From contig OZ007032.1 of NCBI GenBank assembly GCA_963931615.1, positions 1,736,001 to 1,800,000 on the forward strand: a DNA stretch of 64,000 nucleotides. Direction: 5' to 3'. Of the stretch, positions 39,249-47,869 are shown piece by piece. Positions within the stretch are counted from its first letter, which is position 1. Each line of letters opens with the position of its first letter. The notes beneath the pieces are model-generated. The model saw nothing but the letters and a program-made list of their open reading frames with translations, did no database searches and was not told the DNA's origin. Position numbers and translations under genes: made by a program. Origin of the DNA: Coprenecus sp902388455 (GTDB taxonomy: Bacteria; Bacteroidota; Bacteroidia; Bacteroidales; UBA932).

Positions 39249-41551
39249 AGAAAGTACCCTCTCCCGGCGGCCATCAATCTCGCCGGTCTGGTCGTGGCCC
39301 TCACCGCATTCATCATCATCATGTCCCATGTGGAGTACGAGACCACCTTCGACCGTTCCTACCCTACCTCCGGGAGGATTTTCAGGGTGGACTGCCCCGG
39401 GAACGACGAGACTTTCCGCAGTATCCTGCCCAACGCTTTCGCCCGGGACGTCATCAACTCCTCGGCCCACATCGAGGCCGGAACGATGCTCATGCCCTAC
39501 TTGGGCAAGCTGCCGTTCTACATCGACGATGCTGCCGGTGAACCGCACGGATACGAGCTGAGATGCGACATGGTACAGCCGGACTTCATGAAAGTATTCG
39601 GAGTCCGTCTGACAAGCGGAGATCCGGAGGCCCTGACCCGCCCCCAGACCGCCATCATTCCCCAGAGCATGGCCGAGAATCTCTTCGAAGGGGATGCTGT
39701 CGGCAAGACCCTGCGTACCGACGGCAACTGGTTCTTCCCGGAAGGCGAGCTGACTGTGGGAGCCGTCTACGAGGATTTCCCCTCCAACAGCAACCTGCAG
39801 AACAGCATCTATTTCGCAGTGGATGAAAGAGTGACGCCCTACACCTACGGAGGGGCGAACTTCATCTGCTACCTGCTGCTGGATTCCCGGGAATCCGCGT
39901 CGCTGGTAGAAAACGAGTTCAACTCCAACTTCGACTTCTCCCTGAGCTGGATGAGCCCCATAGAGCTCGTGCCGATGGAGGACATATACTTCATGGAGCA
40001 GGGCGGAGACGGCAGGGTGTTCTACAGCGGCAGCCGCAGCACGACCATCCTGCTGACGGCCATCGGCATACTGGTGCTCCTCTCGGGAGTGATCAATTTC
40101 GCCAACTTCTTCACCTCCCTCGCCCCGGTGCGCATCCGGAGCATCAACACCCAGAAAGTAGTGGGCGCATCCACCTCCAGGCTGCGCTGGATGCTGACCT
40201 TGGAGACAGTCGTCATTGCGCTCATCGCCCTGATCATCTCCTTCCTGCTGGCCGGATGGATATCCCCGATGCTGGTCAGCGCCAACATCCTGAAAGGACT
40301 GTTCACGGCTCACAGCATCGGTATCATAGTCACTGTCAGCGTCATCACCATTGCGGCCGGAATCCTTGCCGGACTGTATCCGAGCTGGTACGCCACCTCT
40401 TTTGCCCCGGCACTGGTGCTCAAGGGAGATTTCGGCCTCTCTAAGGGCGGACGCACGTTCCGCAACGTGATGAGCGGCATCCAGTACACAGTAGCCTTCG
40501 TAACACTGGTGTTCATGACTTTCGTGCTGCTGCAGAACCGGCTGATGCGCAACACCATATTGGGATTCGACAAGGACGAGATAGCTGTCGCCAACGCCAG
40601 TGCCACCATCACCGCAAAAATGGATATGCTCCGCAGCTCCGCACAGAAATACCCCTCGATAGCCGGCATAGCCTATTCCTCAGAGAAAGTCGGTGCCTCG
40701 GACTCCTACAGCACAGGAGGCATCGATTACAACGGGGAGAAAATCCAGATGTTCTTTATCGGAGTGGACCCGCAGTTCATGGATGTCATGGGCATAGAGA
40801 TGGTGGAAGGGCGCAACTTCAACCAGTATGACTCTGCCGGAGTCACGGTAGTGACCCGGTACATGATGGACCAGTTCGGAATCATGCCCGGCGACATCCT
40901 TCCGGAGACCGGTGAGGTAATAGGCATCTGCGAAAATGTCCGATTCAACTCGGTCCGCGAGCCCAATACCCCCATTGCATTCATACCTTCCGGCATATAC
41001 AGCGGAGTTAACGGAGTGCTTTACTTCCGCATCACTGCCGGCAGCAATGCGTTCCAGGCCGCGTCCGATATAGAGTCCCTCATACGCGAGGCCGACCCCT
41101 ACTGGCCCTCACAGGTAGAGTTCTACGATACCATACAGAACAATCTGTACCAAAATGAGATCCGCACATCCCGCCTCGTGGTGGCGTTCAGCGTCATCGC
41201 CGCCATCCTGGCTCTATGCGGAGTCATCGGCCTGGTGCTCTTCGACACCGAATACCGCAGGAAGGAGACCGCCGTCCGCAAGATTTTCGGAGCCAGCGTC
41301 GCCTCCATCCTCGAGCGGGCCAATATCGGCTACGGTACCATTGTCCTCATCTGTTTCGCGCTTTCCTGCCCCATAGCGGCCGTCATCACCTCACGCTGGC
41401 TGCAGAACTTCGTCGACCGCGTCCATATCAGCCCCTGGGTCTTTGCCCTTGCCCTCGTGGCCGTATCAGCCGTCACCGCACTGATCGTCACCGCCGTCTT
41501 CTACCGCCGGGCCACCGCCAATCCCCGCGACGGACTGCAGTAGGCCATACG

Positions 41552-41580
41552 AAAAAAGCCGGCGGAGAATGTCCGTCGGC
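41552..41580 (-). terminator. Terminator of the TlpA-like gene
   Basis: On the minus strand the stem GCCGACGGA with TCCGCCGGC (one G-T mismatch) is followed by TTTTTT. It lies 28 bp beyond the tlpA-like stop codon. Confidence 0.85.
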
Positions 41581-41608
41581 TATGCAATCTGATGACGCGG
41601 TGAGAATA

Positions 41609-42202
41609 CTACTTGGCGAGCTCCTCGTTGATGAGCTTGACCATGGAGGCGAACTCGGCCTCGTCATAGAGGCGGGTCAGCATGATGATCTTGCCGGTAC
41701 GGTCGAGAATGATGTTCCGGGTCACTCCGGCACCCTTGTCGCAGAAGAGGGCAAAACGCTCTCCGTCAGGGTCGAGGGTCAGGGGATAGGTCACGGGGAT
41801 GGCCTTGGCGAAATCGGCGGTCACCTCGGGTGTCTCCTTCAGGTCTATGCCGTAGAGAGCAAACTCGGGGTTGTCTTTCAGCTTCTGCCATATCTCGCTC
41901 TCGATGTGGGGCATCTCCTTGCGGCACACACTGCACCAGCTGGCGGTAAACTGAAGCATTACAACCTTACCCTGCAGCTCTTTGATATTGAGGGTAGTGC
42001 CGTCCAGCATCTGCAGGTCGAAATCGGGGACCTGGTCGCCGACCTTGACGATATAACCCCTTTCGTCGGCCTGTACGGCTGTTGCAGCTGCTTCAGCGGA
42101 CTTGTCCTCAGACTTGGCCGAAGAGTTCTTATTGTTGCCGCAGCTCACGGCAGTCATCGCAGCCAGTACGGCTACCACGGAAATAGCAAATTTGAATTTC
42201 AT
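41609..42202 (-). CDS. TlpA-like thiol-disulfide reductase lipoprotein
   Basis: This 197-residue protein has a lipobox ending at Cys21 (TAVSC), a short Ser/Glu/Ala-rich linker, and a thioredoxin-like AhpC/TSA-TlpA domain (about 53-195). The redox motif is WCSVC (Cys90 and Cys93). It should keep thiols reduced in the periplasm, for example for cytochrome c maturation or in oxidative stress. A single gene with its own -7 box and terminator, divergent from GH97. Confidence 0.92.
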   Translation of the reverse strand: MKFKFAISVVAVLAAMTAVSCGNNKNSSAKSEDKSAEAAATAVQADERGYIVKVGDQVPDFDLQMLDGTTLNIKELQGKVVMLQFTASWCSVCRKEMPHIESEIWQKLKDNPEFALYGIDLKETPEVTADFAKAIPVTYPLTLDPDGERFALFCDKGAGVTRNIILDRTGKIIMLTRLYDEAEFASMVKLINEELAK

Positions 42203-42237
42203 AACCTGGTTATTTTTAGAAGTTGGTTTCTATCCTA

Positions 42238-42245
42238 CAAATTTA
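42238..42245 (-). promoter_or_regulatory. Predicted -7 box for the TlpA-like gene
   Basis: The minus strand reads TAAATTTG (consensus TAnnTTTG), 35 bp before the ATG. Confidence 0.6.
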
Positions 42246-42428
42246 AGTAATTTTTTATATTGTCCAGCGCCTTACGGGAGAGCCTCCGAGTACTTTGAGC
42301 GGACCTGCCGGCGGCCATTTCATATTTCAGATATTAAACCGGGCGCAAACTTATAAAAATTCATCCATGTTTATCGTCATTTCATCCCAAATAATCGTTT
42401 TGTTCCCGGATTTGTCTTCGATTTGTAA

Positions 42429-42436
42429 TATCTTTG
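42429..42436 (+). promoter_or_regulatory. Predicted -7 box for the GH97 gene
   Basis: TATCTTTG fits TAnnTTTG and lies 26 bp before the ATG at 42463; it argues against longer in-frame starts upstream. Confidence 0.6.
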
Positions 42437-42462
42437 TTAGCAATTATAAAACACAAACTGAG

Positions 42463-44724
42463 ATGAAAAGACTGCTTGCAATGAGCGCGACCGCGATGAT
42501 GATGAGTGCGGCTGCGATGGCGGCACCCGGAGCAGGAGCCGCAAAGAGCGACAGCCTGAGCCTGCTGTCACCCGACAAGAAACTGGAGCTCAACTTCTAT
42601 ATTACAGACAAAGGGGAACCCTTCTACTCCCTGAAATTCAACGGACAGAATGTCATAGATGACAGCCGCCTCGGATTCGACATACGCCACGAGGGCGGAG
42701 TCAGCGACATCCAGCCCTTCATGAACGGCTGGGAAGTCAAGGAAAGCAACACCGTCCTCCGGCCTTCACAGATGTGTGAGGGCTTCATACTGGACAGCAC
42801 CGCCCGCACGACAGTCGACTACACCTGGGAGCCCGTCTGGGGTGAGGAGAAAGAGATCCGCGACCACCACAACGAACTGGCCGTGTATCTCCGCCAGCCC
42901 ATGAGCGCGGCATTCGGCACAGAGACAGACGGAGACCGCACGATAGTCATCCGCTTCCGTCTCTTCAACGACGGGCTCGGCTTCCGCTACGAGTTTCCCA
43001 AGCAGAAGACCCTCGGCTACTTCATTGTCCGCAACGAGCTGACGGAGTTCACATTCCACGAGGACCTCACCACCTTCTGGATTGCCGGTGACTACGACTC
43101 CAACGAATTCATCTACGAGACCTCGCCCATGAGCCGGATTGCCGCCCTCTACCCGGACTTCGACCGCAGCGGCAACGCCTGCATCTGCCCCATGCCCGTG
43201 CCCGGAGTGCAGACCCCGGTGATGTTCAAGCGCGACGGCGGCGGGCTGTACGTCAACATCCATGAGGCCGCCCTGGTCAACTTCCCCGCCATGCAGCTCG
43301 AGGTACAGGACGCCGGTGAGGGCCGCACCAAGTTCGTCTCCCACCTCGTACCTGACGCCCTCGGCAACAGAGGCCACGTCCAGACACCCCAGACCACACC
43401 CTGGAGAACCATTATCGTCACTGACAACGCTCCCGCCATCCTCGAAAGCCGCCTGATCCTCAACCTCAACGAGCCCTGCGCCATAGAGGACACCGACTGG
43501 ATACGGCCTCAGAAATTCGCAGGAGTATGGTGGCAGATGTTCGCCCCCGGACGCGGCACCTGGAGCTACACCAACGAGCCCAACGTACAGCTCGGCATCA
43601 CCGACTACACCAAGACCGTACCCAACGGCACCCATGCCGCCAATACCGAGAACGTCAAGAAGTACATAGATTTCGCAGCCGCCAACAACATCCAGGGAGT
43701 CCTCGTCGAGGGCTGGAACCAGGGCTGGGAAGACTGGTTCGGCCAGTTCAAGGAGTTCGTATTCGACTTCCTCACTCCCTACCCCGACTTCGATGTGGCT
43801 GAGCTCCGTGACTACGCCAAGAGCAAGGGTGTCCAGCTCGTCATGCACCATGAGACCTCCGGCTCGACCCTCAACTACGAGCGTTACCTCGACCGGGCAT
43901 ACCAGTTCATGAAGGACAACAACTATTCCGTAGTCAAGAGCGGCTACGTAGGCCCCATCATCCCCCGCGGTGCACACCACTACGACCAGTCCACGGTCAA
44001 CCACTTCCTGCACTGCATCAGACGCGCCGCCGACTACCAGATCATGATTGACGCCCACGAGCCCGTAAGACCCACCGGACTGCACCGCACCTGGCCCAAC
44101 TACCTGGCAGCCGAATCCGCACGAGGCACCGAGTTCGAGTCCTCCGACGCGATAGGCAATCCGCCCGAGCATACCACCATCCTGCCCTTCACCCGTATCA
44201 TGGGCGGCCCGATGGACTACACCCCAGGCATTTTCCAGCAGGACATGAAATACTACGACGAGAATGCCAAGGGCCACATCCACACCACACTGGTAAAGCA
44301 GCTGGCCCTCTACGTGGTGCTGTACTCCCCCCTGCAGATGGTAGCCGACCTGCCCGAGAACTACGAGCGCTTCCCCGACGCCTTCACCTTCATCCGCAAC
44401 GTACCCACCGACTGGGACTACACCAAGGTGCTGGAGGCCGAGCCGGGCGACTACATCACCACAGCCCGCAAGGCCAAGCGTGAGGACAAATGGTACATCG
44501 GTGCCATCACCGACGAGAATGAGCGCACTGCGACCATCGACTTTTCCAAACTGCCCCTGACCGAGGGCAAGCAGTACACCGCCACCATCTACGCCGACGG
44601 TGAGGGCGCATCGTGGGACGAGAATCCCCAGAGCTACAGGATCTCCGAGACCATCATCACCTCCGACTCCAAATTAGAGATCCCCCTGGCCCGCAGCGGC
44701 GGAGTCGCTATCGAACTCCGTTAA
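42463..44724 (+). CDS. Glycoside hydrolase family 97, inverting SusB-like alpha-glucosidase
   Basis: This 753-residue exported enzyme has a signal peptide (about 1-22), an N-terminal beta-sandwich, a (beta/alpha)8 barrel and a C-terminal beta domain. All five key glutamates known from Bacteroides SusB are found at a constant offset of 25: Glu219, Glu416 (VEGWNQGWEDW), Glu464 (HHETSG), Glu533 (DAHEPVRPTGL) and Glu557. The Glu at 464 points to the inverting, alpha-glucoside-cleaving subgroup rather than the retaining alpha-galactosidase subgroup. It stands alone with no SusC/D genes, so it may act on periplasmic oligosaccharides. It is GC-rich in third positions, suggesting high expression. Confidence 0.95.
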   Translation: MKRLLAMSATAMMMSAAAMAAPGAGAAKSDSLSLLSPDKKLELNFYITDKGEPFYSLKFNGQNVIDDSRLGFDIRHEGGVSDIQPFMNGWEVKESNTVLRPSQMCEGFILDSTARTTVDYTWEPVWGEEKEIRDHHNELAVYLRQPMSAAFGTETDGDRTIVIRFRLFNDGLGFRYEFPKQKTLGYFIVRNELTEFTFHEDLTTFWIAGDYDSNEFIYETSPMSRIAALYPDFDRSGNACICPMPVPGVQTPVMFKRDGGGLYVNIHEAALVNFPAMQLEVQDAGEGRTKFVSHLVPDALGNRGHVQTPQTTPWRTIIVTDNAPAILESRLILNLNEPCAIEDTDWIRPQKFAGVWWQMFAPGRGTWSYTNEPNVQLGITDYTKTVPNGTHAANTENVKKYIDFAAANNIQGVLVEGWNQGWEDWFGQFKEFVFDFLTPYPDFDVAELRDYAKSKGVQLVMHHETSGSTLNYERYLDRAYQFMKDNNYSVVKSGYVGPIIPRGAHHYDQSTVNHFLHCIRRAADYQIMIDAHEPVRPTGLHRTWPNYLAAESARGTEFESSDAIGNPPEHTTILPFTRIMGGPMDYTPGIFQQDMKYYDENAKGHIHTTLVKQLALYVVLYSPLQMVADLPENYERFPDAFTFIRNVPTDWDYTKVLEAEPGDYITTARKAKREDKWYIGAITDENERTATIDFSKLPLTEGKQYTATIYADGEGASWDENPQSYRISETIITSDSKLEIPLARSGGVAIELR

Positions 44725-44738
44725 TTTACCCCATACGA

Positions 44739-44790
44739 ATTCCGCACCCTATACGATTACAACTGTATAGAGTGCGGATTATTATTACTT
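44739..44790. terminator. Hairpin terminator between GH97 and the antitoxin gene
   Basis: A 16-bp stem with one mismatch (AATCCGCAC...CTATAC type, 44739-44754 with 44765-44780) has a 10-nt loop followed by ATTATTACTTT. It can serve both convergent genes. Confidence 0.75.
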
Positions 44791-44816
44791 TCCAGTATAA
44801 GCAAAATTTGCCTATA

Positions 44817-45119
44817 CTACAACACGACTTCTATTTTCAATTTCCCACCAAGCCCACGTTCCACTATATCATACAGCGTTTTCAGCGTAATGTTCTCCCC
44901 ATCATTTTCTACCTTTGATATAAAGGTACGCTTTTTGTCTATCCTACTGGCCAGTTCTGCCTGTGTCATCTTCCTTGTCTCCCTTGCACTACGTATTTTA
45001 AGTCCCACATGAAGAGCCTCCAGTTCACGCTCTATCCTATCACGCTCAGGAGTCCCAGGCTGACCGTAATACTCGTCTTTAATTTGATCCAATGTTTTTA
45101 TATTCATGTTTTCAGCCAT
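44817..45119 (-). CDS. HigA-type antitoxin, XRE-family helix-turn-helix
   Basis: This 100-residue protein has an N-terminal helical region (LDQIKDEYYGQPGTPERDRIERELEA) and a C-terminal Xre HTH (RKMTQAELASRIDKKRTFISKVENDGENITLKTLYDIV). It follows and overlaps the toxin gene by 8 bp, the usual toxin-first order of HigBA-like modules. It should neutralise the toxin and repress the shared promoter. A paralogue is at 61571-61885. Confidence 0.92.
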   Translation of the reverse strand: MAENMNIKTLDQIKDEYYGQPGTPERDRIERELEALHVGLKIRSARETRKMTQAELASRIDKKRTFISKVENDGENITLKTLYDIVERGLGGKLKIEVVL

Positions 45120-45456
45120 TTATTTTCTCTTCGTAATATTCATTCATAAGCCTTACCGCGCGATTTATCTCCTCCTTAGGAGTCCTCTGCGTTTTCTTCT
45201 GAAAACCTGTCAATAATATAACCAACCTGCTTCCATCGAAGAAACAAAAGATTCGGAATATGTTTCCACCCAACTGTACACGTATCTCAAAAAGGCCACT
45301 TGTCCCCTCAATATGTTTCAGATACGTCAAAGGTATCCGGTCCACTTGCTCAATGATATCAAGAATCTTGATTATCTTGTCCCTGACCCTTTGCGGCTGC
45401 GCGGTAAAGAACTCCTCGAAATATCCCTTATATGTCACTACCTCCCTTACCTTCAT
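45112..45456 (-). CDS. HigB/RelE-like toxin (phage-derived Gp49-like family)
   Basis: This 114-residue protein matches the RelE/HigB superfamily: YLKHIEGTSGLFEIRVQLGGNIFRIFCFFDGSRLVILLTGFQKKTQRTPKEEINRA is the family core, with conserved Arg, Lys and the C-terminal helix. Such toxins cut mRNA on the ribosome. It is the first gene of the pair, and its -7 box lies only 4 nt before the ATG, so the mRNA may have no leader. Confidence 0.92.
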   Translation of the reverse strand: MKVREVVTYKGYFEEFFTAQPQRVRDKIIKILDIIEQVDRIPLTYLKHIEGTSGLFEIRVQLGGNIFRIFCFFDGSRLVILLTGFQKKTQRTPKEEINRAVRLMNEYYEEKING

Positions 45457-45460
45457 TTTG

Positions 45461-45468
45461 CAAAGGTA
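45461..45468 (-). promoter_or_regulatory. -7 box of the toxin-antitoxin operon
   Basis: The minus strand reads TACCTTTG, followed by CAAAATG, so the transcript should begin at or next to the start codon. The same layout, TAACTTTGCAAAATG, precedes the decayed toxin at 62099. Confidence 0.7.
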
Positions 45469-45501
45469 ATTTATAAATTACATATAAGCAAATTTTTCTA
45501 C

Positions 45502-47112
45502 TCACATCTGACTGACCTCGGCGGCCCACCAGGCGGCAGTGAGTTTTTCGCCCGTGGCACGGCTGATCATCTCATTCCAGGGATACAGCTTGCCGGGGGC
45601 GAAAATGTTTTCTGTCAGCCAGCGGCCGACTTCGGGGCAGCCGGTGTAGGAGTCGAAGGCCATATCTCCGCTCCGGGTGATGTTCTCCACGATATAGTGG
45701 TGCATCTGTGAGGCGAAGAGCTCGCCCATCTGGTAGTTGTGGTAGTAGCAGGGATAGAGGGCGATGTGGATCTTCGCGGCCCAGTCCGGCTCGTCGCGGC
45801 CATCGGGGTAAGTAAGCAGCTGGTATTTCTCCACCAGACTGCGCCACAGGGCATTGAGGTCCTGCTCCGGGTCGGCGTACATGGCTTTCTCGAAGCGGTA
45901 GACCACCTGCATGAAACGGGCCTGCACCAGCTGGCTCAGGCGGGCGGCACGGCGGCAGTCAGGGGCAATGCGCTCCGCTTCCTCTGCCGGTATTCCGAGG
46001 TTGAGCCGCATCCACTCCGGGTTGCGCGAGAGGCGGCCGAACATCATGGCCACGCCCTCAGTTGTGAAAATACCGGCGGCCTCCCTCAGCAGGAAGGGCA
46101 GTTCCGGGTTGGCGTCGTGTCCGGCGCTGTAGGCGGCATGTCCGAACTCGTGCAGCATGGTCTCCATCCACCGCTCATTGTCAGTGAGATTGCACAGCAC
46201 CCGCACATCCCCCATGCAGTCCATGTCGATGCAGAAGGCGTGCTGGTTCTTGCCCTCACGCGGGTAGAGGTCACTGCGGCGCATCATGGGCTCCACGTCC
46301 AGACCGATGCTGCGGTAGTAGTCTATGGTCAGCCGCTCCAGGTCCCTGCCTTTGTAGTACTTGTCGAAGTCCACCGGATAGAGGTCCGGAGCCTCCTGAA
46401 AAAACCGTCCCTGATAGTGCCAGGGTCTCAGCTCCTCCCGGGTGATACCGCAACGCCGGACCATCGCCTCGTCCAGTTCCGCCTTGACAGCGGCAAAACT
46501 ATCCCGCGAAAGCTCATCCACCTCATTCATCAGGAGTTCCACCTCACGGGGCTTCTCTCCACTGAGCATCAGGCTCATGGAGTGATAGTTGGTAAACCCT
46601 AGCATATCCGCAAGCCGATTGCGCAGCCGCACTACATCCAGCACATCCCGGGCCACCTCCCGGCCCACCGCCTTATGCGCCTCCCAGACGTCCCGCAGCT
46701 CCGCAGAGTCGGAAGAAGTCCGCAGCAGCCGCTCCACCTCATTGTCATTGATCCTGCTGCCCCGGAAATCCGCCCGGAAAGCAGCGTACTTACGCTCCAG
46801 CTCGGTTTCCTTGTCGATTATCGCATTCAGCAGAGACTTGTCCGCCTGCCTCGAGAGGAAAGCATTGTAGAGTTCCTCAAGCTGACGGCGCATGAGAGGT
46901 TCCGTCACGCTCCCGGATTCCCTGATCCGGCGCAACTCCCCGAAAGTCCTGCTGTCGGAGAACAGCTCCGCCATTTTCTTGTTTATCTCTGCATAACGGT
47001 CAAATGCCGCCGCATTTCCCGTCGTCGTTCCCTCCCAGTAAGCCTCGGAGGAGGCCTTTACCAGCGGTGCATACGCTGCCACCGTCCTGTCTATTATTTC
47101 CTGTAATTCCAT
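45502..47112 (-). CDS. M2-family-like (ACE-like) zinc metallopeptidase
   Basis: A 536-residue cytoplasmic-looking metallopeptidase with the zinc motif HEFGH (His321, Glu322, His325) and a downstream glutamate in AGIFTTEGVAMMFGR. The sequence around it (DMDCMGDVRVLCNLTDNERWMETMLHEFGHAAY) matches bacterial M2 peptidyl-dipeptidases; M3 oligopeptidase is the other option. It lacks a signal peptide, so it probably trims peptides inside the cell. I use the ATG at 47112 (MELQEIIDRTV) rather than one 36 bp upstream, which adds an unrelated hydrophobic stretch. It follows the L28-L33-DUF4295 cluster. Confidence 0.9.
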   Translation of the reverse strand: MELQEIIDRTVAAYAPLVKASSEAYWEGTTTGNAAAFDRYAEINKKMAELFSDSRTFGELRRIRESGSVTEPLMRRQLEELYNAFLSRQADKSLLNAIIDKETELERKYAAFRADFRGSRINDNEVERLLRTSSDSAELRDVWEAHKAVGREVARDVLDVVRLRNRLADMLGFTNYHSMSLMLSGEKPREVELLMNEVDELSRDSFAAVKAELDEAMVRRCGITREELRPWHYQGRFFQEAPDLYPVDFDKYYKGRDLERLTIDYYRSIGLDVEPMMRRSDLYPREGKNQHAFCIDMDCMGDVRVLCNLTDNERWMETMLHEFGHAAYSAGHDANPELPFLLREAAGIFTTEGVAMMFGRLSRNPEWMRLNLGIPAEEAERIAPDCRRAARLSQLVQARFMQVVYRFEKAMYADPEQDLNALWRSLVEKYQLLTYPDGRDEPDWAAKIHIALYPCYYHNYQMGELFASQMHHYIVENITRSGDMAFDSYTGCPEVGRWLTENIFAPGKLYPWNEMISRATGEKLTAAWWAAEVSQM

Positions 47113-47176
47113 AAGTACAAAATAAAAACAGGGTGTCGTCACCGGCACCCCGTCTATGAATATTAACCAATAAAAT

Positions 47177-47338
47177 TTACTTTTTCTCGAAGAACTCCTT
47201 GGTCTTATCGGTGGCTACGAAATCCTCCTTGAAGATATAGGCACCGGTACGGTCGGATTTTTCCATCCTGATACATTTGACAAATGTCCTCTTGGAGGCC
47301 TTGTCGCCGCTGAAGGTTGCAACCGCTTTCTTTGCCAT
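47177..47338 (-). CDS. DUF4295 small protein
   Basis: A 53-residue basic protein starting MAKKAVATFSGDKASKRTF and ending DKTKEFFEKK. It is the DUF4295 family, which in Bacteroidota regularly follows rpmB-rpmG and is probably a ribosome-associated protein. It begins 9 bp after rpmG. Confidence 0.9.
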   Translation of the reverse strand: MAKKAVATFSGDKASKRTFVKCIRMEKSDRTGAYIFKEDFVATDKTKEFFEKK

Positions 47339-47347
47339 ATGCTAAAC

Positions 47348-47536
47348 TTATTTAATTTCCTTGTGAACAGTTACTCTGCGGAGGTAGGGATTGTATTTCC
47401 TGCGCTCCAGACGCTCTGTTGTATTCTTTTTGTTCTTGGTGGTGATGTAACGGGAGATTCCGGGAACTCCGCTGTCCTTCTGCTCCGTGCACTCGAGGAT
47501 CACCTGCACTCTGTTGCCTTTTGCTTTCTTTGCCAT
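47348..47536 (-). CDS. rpmG: 50S ribosomal protein L33
   Basis: A 62-residue protein, MAKKAKGNRVQVILECTEQ, with the L33 pattern GISRYITTKNKKNTTERLERRKYNPYLRR. It lacks the zinc-binding Cys pairs, so it is the C-minus form. It sits between rpmB and the DUF4295 gene. Confidence 0.96.
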   Translation of the reverse strand: MAKKAKGNRVQVILECTEQKDSGVPGISRYITTKNKKNTTERLERRKYNPYLRRVTVHKEIK

Positions 47537-47551
47537 GATTAGTACCCTCCG

Positions 47552-47794
47552 TTAATAAATGTCGATTAAACCTTTTTCCTGAGCGGCCTTCAGAGTAGCT
47601 GCGAGACCGTTCTTGTTGATGGTCCTCATGCCGGCAGCAGAGACCTTCAGAGTGACAAATCTGTTCTCCTCCTCGAGCCAGAAGCGCTTAACCTTCAGGT
47701 TGGGAGCGAACTCGCGTTTCGTACGACGCTTGGAGTGGGAAACATTGTTTCCGATCACCCTCTTCTTTCCTGTTACTTGACAAACACGTGCCAT
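47552..47794 (-). CDS. rpmB: 50S ribosomal protein L28
   Basis: An 80-residue basic protein with the L28 signature CQVTGKKRVIGNNVSHSKRRTKREFAPNL. It is the first gene of the rpmB-rpmG-DUF4295 cluster, with a promoter at 47834-47865. Confidence 0.96.
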   Translation of the reverse strand: MARVCQVTGKKRVIGNNVSHSKRRTKREFAPNLKVKRFWLEEENRFVTLKVSAAGMRTINKNGLAATLKAAQEKGLIDIY

Positions 47795-47833
47795 ATATTT
47801 TTTCCTATTTTATTTCTAAATTTCAAAGGGCTG

Positions 47834-47865
47834 CAAATATCCCCTTTTTTTCTTTAAATTCCAAA
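47834..47865 (-). promoter_or_regulatory. Promoter of rpmB-rpmG
   Basis: On the minus strand the -33 TTTG (47862-47865) and the -7 GATATTTG (47834-47841, one mismatch to TAnnTTTG) are separated by 20 bp. It lies just beyond the lepB stop codon. Confidence 0.65.
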
Positions 47866-47869
47866 TTTT

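Larger units (their letters stand above)
37482..41543 (+). pseudogene. FtsX/MacB-type ABC transporter permease interrupted by an insertion sequence
   Basis: The original gene starts at the ATG at 37482 (MLKLILRNLGHTL, 13 codons), is split by the insertion sequence at 37521-39241, and resumes at 39249 with RKYPLPAAINLAGLVVALTAF. Rejoined, it gives an intact 777-residue permease with the usual four membrane helices and two large periplasmic domains. The element plus one target copy is 1728 bp, a multiple of three, so the rest of the gene stays in frame with an open frame that begins inside the element (39042). Whether a shortened or chimeric protein is still made is unknown. No ATP-binding protein gene is adjacent. 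Confidence 0.92.

Noticed and set aside
42766..44283. A 505-residue open frame opposite GH97
   Set aside because: Antisense shadow of GH97, in which all catalytic glutamates are present.
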